Origin: CSP1-5 sp964558395
Lineage (GTDB): Bacteria > Methylomirabilota > Methylomirabilia > Methylomirabilales > CSP1-5
Assembly: GCA_964558395.1 (NCBI GenBank)
Contig: CAZLDS010000031.1
Location: 1 to 34,814, forward strand
DNA: 34,814 bases
Direction of reading: 5' to 3'
Shown: one piece after another, positions 32,466-34,814 of the stretch
Numbering within the stretch: the stretch's first letter is position 1
Layout: each line of letters starts with the position of its first letter
The notes under the pieces: generated by a model
Told to the model about the DNA's origin: nothing
What the model saw: the letters and a program-made list of their open reading frames with translations, nothing else
Database searches by the model: none
Program-made: the position numbers and the translations under genes

Positions 32466-32711
32466 CTAGGCAACACGCCTCGGCCATTGAGGCCAAACTC
32501 TCATGCTCCGAAATGACGCGGAGCATATGCTGTTGGCACAACGATAGATGCGGAAAACGAATCGCTGCCTCTGCTTTGTCGGAATCAGGTAACAGCCGCA
32601 TCGTGTACAGGGATACCAATCGTCGTACCGCTCGTCCACGTACTGCCGGATCTCGTCAAGGTTGCACAAGACTTCGCGGTTCGGGCCAAGAAAGAGATAG
32701 TCGGTGATCAA
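32466..32711 (-). CDS. Small zinc-ribbon-like protein (81 residues)
   Basis: Cysteines arranged as C-x-x-C-x-C (CTRCGC, about residue 35-40) and later CANSIC (about 58-63) suggest one zinc ribbon. No other domain is seen. The start is TTG at 32711 with GAGGAG 5 bp upstream. It sits between mgsA and the 70-residue gene in the phosphate cluster, same direction as both. Function unknown; small ribbons of this sort often bind nucleic acid or act as regulators. Confidence 0.55.
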   Translation of the reverse strand: MITDYLFLGPNREVLCNLDEIRQYVDERYDDWYPCTRCGCYLIPTKQRQRFVFRIYRCANSICSASFRSMRVWPQWPRRVA

Positions 32712-32832
32712 TGGATCTCCTCATCGCTACGGGGTTTGTGTCTCATCTGTCCCCATGATACGCCTCGCGTGTCACAGGAAGAGGACGCCCAGGTTACGTG
32801 CAGGTAAAAATGGGCTCTATATCGGAGCTGGG

Positions 32833-33246
32833 TCATTCAGAACTTGGCATCACGTCTACTTTGGAAAGACCATGGAGGAGGATCTTGGCGGTGGCGAGGT
32901 TCGTGGCCACGGGGATCTTATGGATATCACAGACGCGGAGCAGCGCGGTGAAATCAGGTTCATATTTTTGAGCCATCAATGGATCACCCAAAAATATCAA
33001 AGCGTCAACCCGCCCCGAGGCGATCTCGCTTCCGATCTGTAGGTCACCGCCGAGTGGCCCCGGGAGCACGCACCTCACGTCGAGGGCGGTACGATCCCGG
33101 ATGACCCTGCCCGTGGCTTGCGTCGCCACCAACCGGAAGTCAGCGAGATGCTCTGAATGCTTTTGCATGAAGTCAATGAGGTCTGCCTTCTTATTGTCGT
33201 GGGCAATTAGGGCGAGCCGGGGGCCGTATTGGGTTGTCCCATCCAT
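32833..33246 (-). CDS. mgsA: Methylglyoxal synthase, with altered active-site His
   Basis: Converts dihydroxyacetone phosphate to methylglyoxal with release of phosphate. The 137-residue protein has the family motifs LIAHDNKK (His16, Asp17), PGPLGGDLQIG (Asp68) and IFLGDPL, and the C-terminal IPVATNLATA. Relative to E. coli MgsA, the position of the proton-shuttle His98 (PHDPD) reads KYEPD, i.e. Tyr95. Activity may therefore be altered. ATG 33246 is fixed by GGAGG 7 bp upstream. It lies between phoR and the small genes, with a Pho box 79 bp upstream. Its Pi-releasing reaction fits a phosphate-starvation role. Confidence 0.88.
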   Translation of the reverse strand: MDGTTQYGPRLALIAHDNKKADLIDFMQKHSEHLADFRLVATQATGRVIRDRTALDVRCVLPGPLGGDLQIGSEIASGRVDALIFLGDPLMAQKYEPDFTALLRVCDIHKIPVATNLATAKILLHGLSKVDVMPSSE

Positions 33247-33324
33247 GGTCGATCCTCCGTCCATCGGGTTATTGTGTCTGCAGACAGAGTATCGATCTGG
33301 GAAATGACAGCGAAAGGACGGCGG

Positions 33325-33342
33325 CGTTACGTCGGCGTTAAA
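33325..33342 (-). promoter_or_regulatory. Pho box upstream of mgsA
   Basis: CGTTACG (33325-33331) and CGTTAAA (33336-33342) on the plus strand are direct repeats with an 11-bp period, the same design as the boxes at 31236-31264 and 31612-31629. It lies in the 110-bp gap between phoR and mgsA, suggesting a separate phosphate-controlled promoter for mgsA and the small genes. Confidence 0.6.
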
Positions 33343-33356
33343 ACTTGATGGGAAGC

Positions 33357-34757
33357 CTACGCAGGGATAGGAAGGCTAAAGGTAACGCGGGTGCCCCGGC
33401 CAAGCTCACTCTCAATGTTGAGGTCACCGCCGTGGGCATGAACCAGGTGCTTGACGATGCTTAATCCCAGCCCGGTCCCACCTTGCTCCCTCGCGCGCCC
33501 TCGATCCACCCGATAGAACCGTTCGGTGATCCGGGGCAGATCCCTCAAGGGAATCCCGGTGCCGGTGTCGGCAATCGCCACTTCCACAAGCGTGGAGGAC
33601 ACCTTGTTGGCCGACAGAGTCACATGACCAGCGGGCGTGAATTTGATCGCGTTATCAACCAAATTAATGAGGATTTGCTGCAACCGATCGCGATCTGCAA
33701 GGGCCGGGGGTAAATCCGGAGGCACCTCGAGGTGAAGATCGAGGCCTTTTTTCGACGCCACATCTCGATGGAGCGCGACGACCTGCTCCCCCATTTGGTT
33801 AAGGGAGACGGGCTCTCGGTCGAGCTGTAATCGTCCGGTCTCAATATTCGAGAGGTCCGTGAGGTCATCGACGAGTCGGTTCATGCGCTCTGCGTTCCTG
33901 GCGATGACCTCCAAGAATGGCCGGGCACGTGCAGGCTCCTCCACTGCTCCCTCCAGAAGACTCTCAACATATCCGCGGATCGCTGTAAGGGGTGTACGCA
34001 GCTCATGAGAAGCATTTGCGACGAATTCCTGACGCACCCGTTCCAGACGGCGAAGCTCTGTCTCATCGTGGATGACCATCAACGTTCCCGATGCCACGCC
34101 CCCGATCCGCAGGCGCACGGCTTCCATCATAAGGTCCACTGGTGGAGTCTGGAGCGTAAGTTCCCGTCGGCAAACGACGCCTGGCACACCCTCGCGACAT
34201 TCCTGAAGAAGACTCATCACCTTCGGATGCCGAACGACTTCCACAATGTGTCTCCCCTCGTCAATGGCTGGGGGTAGTCGAAAGATGCGACGAGCGCTGC
34301 CATTCACCAACACGACCCGTCCTTGTGGATCGACGGCGATCAGCCCTTCGGCCATACTCTCGAGTATGCTCGCCGTCCGCGCCTGCTCTTCTTCGAGTGC
34401 CTGGACCTTTTCTTGGAGATTTGTAGCCATGGCGTTTAAAGCTCGAGCCAACGTCCCCAACTCTTTCTCTGCTGGGACCGGAATCCGCCGGCCCAGATCG
34501 CCAGAGGCCATCTCATGAGCCGCCTCAACCATCGTCGTCACGTGACGGCTCCAGCGCTTCCCCATCCAAAAACTCAGCAGAAGGGCAATCCCGAGTACGC
34601 CCACGACAGTATAGACAAGGAATCGCTGGACCGAGATGACGCCGGCGGCTTCAAGGGGACGCACGACGAGGAGTCCGATGGTTCCGAGGACCACCACAAC
34701 CACCATGAGGGTTGTGAGGACCAGCCTTGTCTCAAAGCGTGAAATGAGTCCGCGCAC
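33357..34757 (-). CDS. phoR: Phosphate regulon sensor histidine kinase
   Basis: A 466-residue membrane histidine kinase. Two N-terminal helices (about 12-36 and 48-68) enclose a very short periplasmic loop, as in PhoR. A HAMP-like region (about 70-125) and a PAS domain (about 130-235) precede the HisKA with phospho-accepting His251 in ASHELRTPL. The ATPase domain shows LVDNAIKFT (N box), DTGTGIP (G1) and GGTGLGLSIVKH (G2). GTG at 34757 is preferred: GGAGGGG lies just upstream, and it begins 1 bp after the PhoB stop. It is translationally close to phoB. Confidence 0.92.
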   Translation of the reverse strand: MRGLISRFETRLVLTTLMVVVVVLGTIGLLVVRPLEAAGVISVQRFLVYTVVGVLGIALLLSFWMGKRWSRHVTTMVEAAHEMASGDLGRRIPVPAEKELGTLARALNAMATNLQEKVQALEEEQARTASILESMAEGLIAVDPQGRVVLVNGSARRIFRLPPAIDEGRHIVEVVRHPKVMSLLQECREGVPGVVCRRELTLQTPPVDLMMEAVRLRIGGVASGTLMVIHDETELRRLERVRQEFVANASHELRTPLTAIRGYVESLLEGAVEEPARARPFLEVIARNAERMNRLVDDLTDLSNIETGRLQLDREPVSLNQMGEQVVALHRDVASKKGLDLHLEVPPDLPPALADRDRLQQILINLVDNAIKFTPAGHVTLSANKVSSTLVEVAIADTGTGIPLRDLPRITERFYRVDRGRAREQGGTGLGLSIVKHLVHAHGGDLNIESELGRGTRVTFSLPIPA

Positions 34758-34758
34758 C

Positions 34759-34814
34759 TTACCCCTCCGGATCGAAGCGGTATCCAACGCCCTTGACGGT
34801 AATGATCCGCCGGG
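34759..34814 (-). CDS. phoB: Response regulator PhoB, C-terminal end (partial)
   Basis: Only the last 18 codons are inside the window: RRIITVKGVGYRFDPEG and stop TAA (34759-34761). This is the final wing of an OmpR/PhoB winged helix. The gene continues past the right edge. Its position directly before phoR identifies it as the likely PhoB partner. Confidence 0.8.
   Translation of the reverse strand, partial: RRIITVKGVGYRFDPEG

Noticed and set aside
1..34814. CRISPR arrays, insertion sequences, rRNA or tRNA genes
   Set aside because: No regularly spaced repeats, transposase frames, terminal inverted repeats or convincing tRNA/rRNA sequence were seen anywhere in the window.

Overview
The window is a GC-rich bacterial chromosome segment, apparently from a Gram-negative organism: it has an outer-membrane-barrel protein, the long type of PstA and PstC, and several signal peptides. 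Overall gene content (SLC12-like transporter, FecR/TPR/barrel fusion, PhoU-DUF47 fusion, selenoprotein genes) fits a deep-branching, environmentally sampled phylum such as Methylomirabilota (NC10), Rokubacteria or Nitrospirota. That placement is a guess from gene style, not a demonstrated assignment. UGA is an ordinary stop in this genome (for example sixA, the SLC12 gene and the SLC13 gene end in TGA).

Layout. 1-5.2 kb (minus): a CHASE2 class III nucleotide cyclase followed by a cyclic-nucleotide-binding/TPR/SLC13 transporter, which looks like a two-gene cNMP signalling cassette with its own sigma70-like promoter. 5.25-9.9 kb (minus): a FecR-TPR-outer-membrane-barrel protein and a small exported Cys-containing protein, bracketed by two nearly identical intrinsic terminators. 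Upstream of it lies a leader region with a promoter and a TGAC-N4-GTCA palindrome. 10.5-13.8 kb (minus): three poorly known membrane or exported proteins. 13.9-18.7 kb: a Rieske oxygenase (minus), then a GH20-like hexosaminidase, a zinc-ribbon rhomboid protease and a SixA phosphatase (plus). 18.7-21.3 kb (minus): an SLC12-type transporter.

21.49-22.78 kb (plus) is the most unusual part: a compact operon made of a decayed type II NADH dehydrogenase and two short redox genes with in-frame TGA codons exactly where catalytic cysteines belong. The first is a glutaredoxin with U-x-x-C. The second is a DCC-family (DUF393) thiol oxidoreductase in which both cysteines of C-x-x-C are TGA (U-x-x-U). Each has a hairpin just downstream of the TGA that fits the loose bacterial SECIS pattern. 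Ordinary gene calling would miss the first gene and truncate the second.

22.8-34.8 kb (minus) is one phosphate regulon: phoB (3' end only), phoR, mgsA, three small uncharacterised proteins, an orphan PhoB-type DNA-binding domain, pstS-pstC-pstA-pstB, phoU, a PhoU-DUF47 fusion and arsC. Three intergenic sites carry 7-bp direct repeats with an 11-bp period (Pho-box geometry): in front of pstS, in front of the 66-aa gene, and in front of mgsA. The likely logic is that PhoR/PhoB sense phosphate shortage and induce PstSCAB uptake; the PhoU proteins restrain signalling; MgsA releases Pi from dihydroxyacetone phosphate; and ArsC deals with arsenate entering through phosphate transporters.
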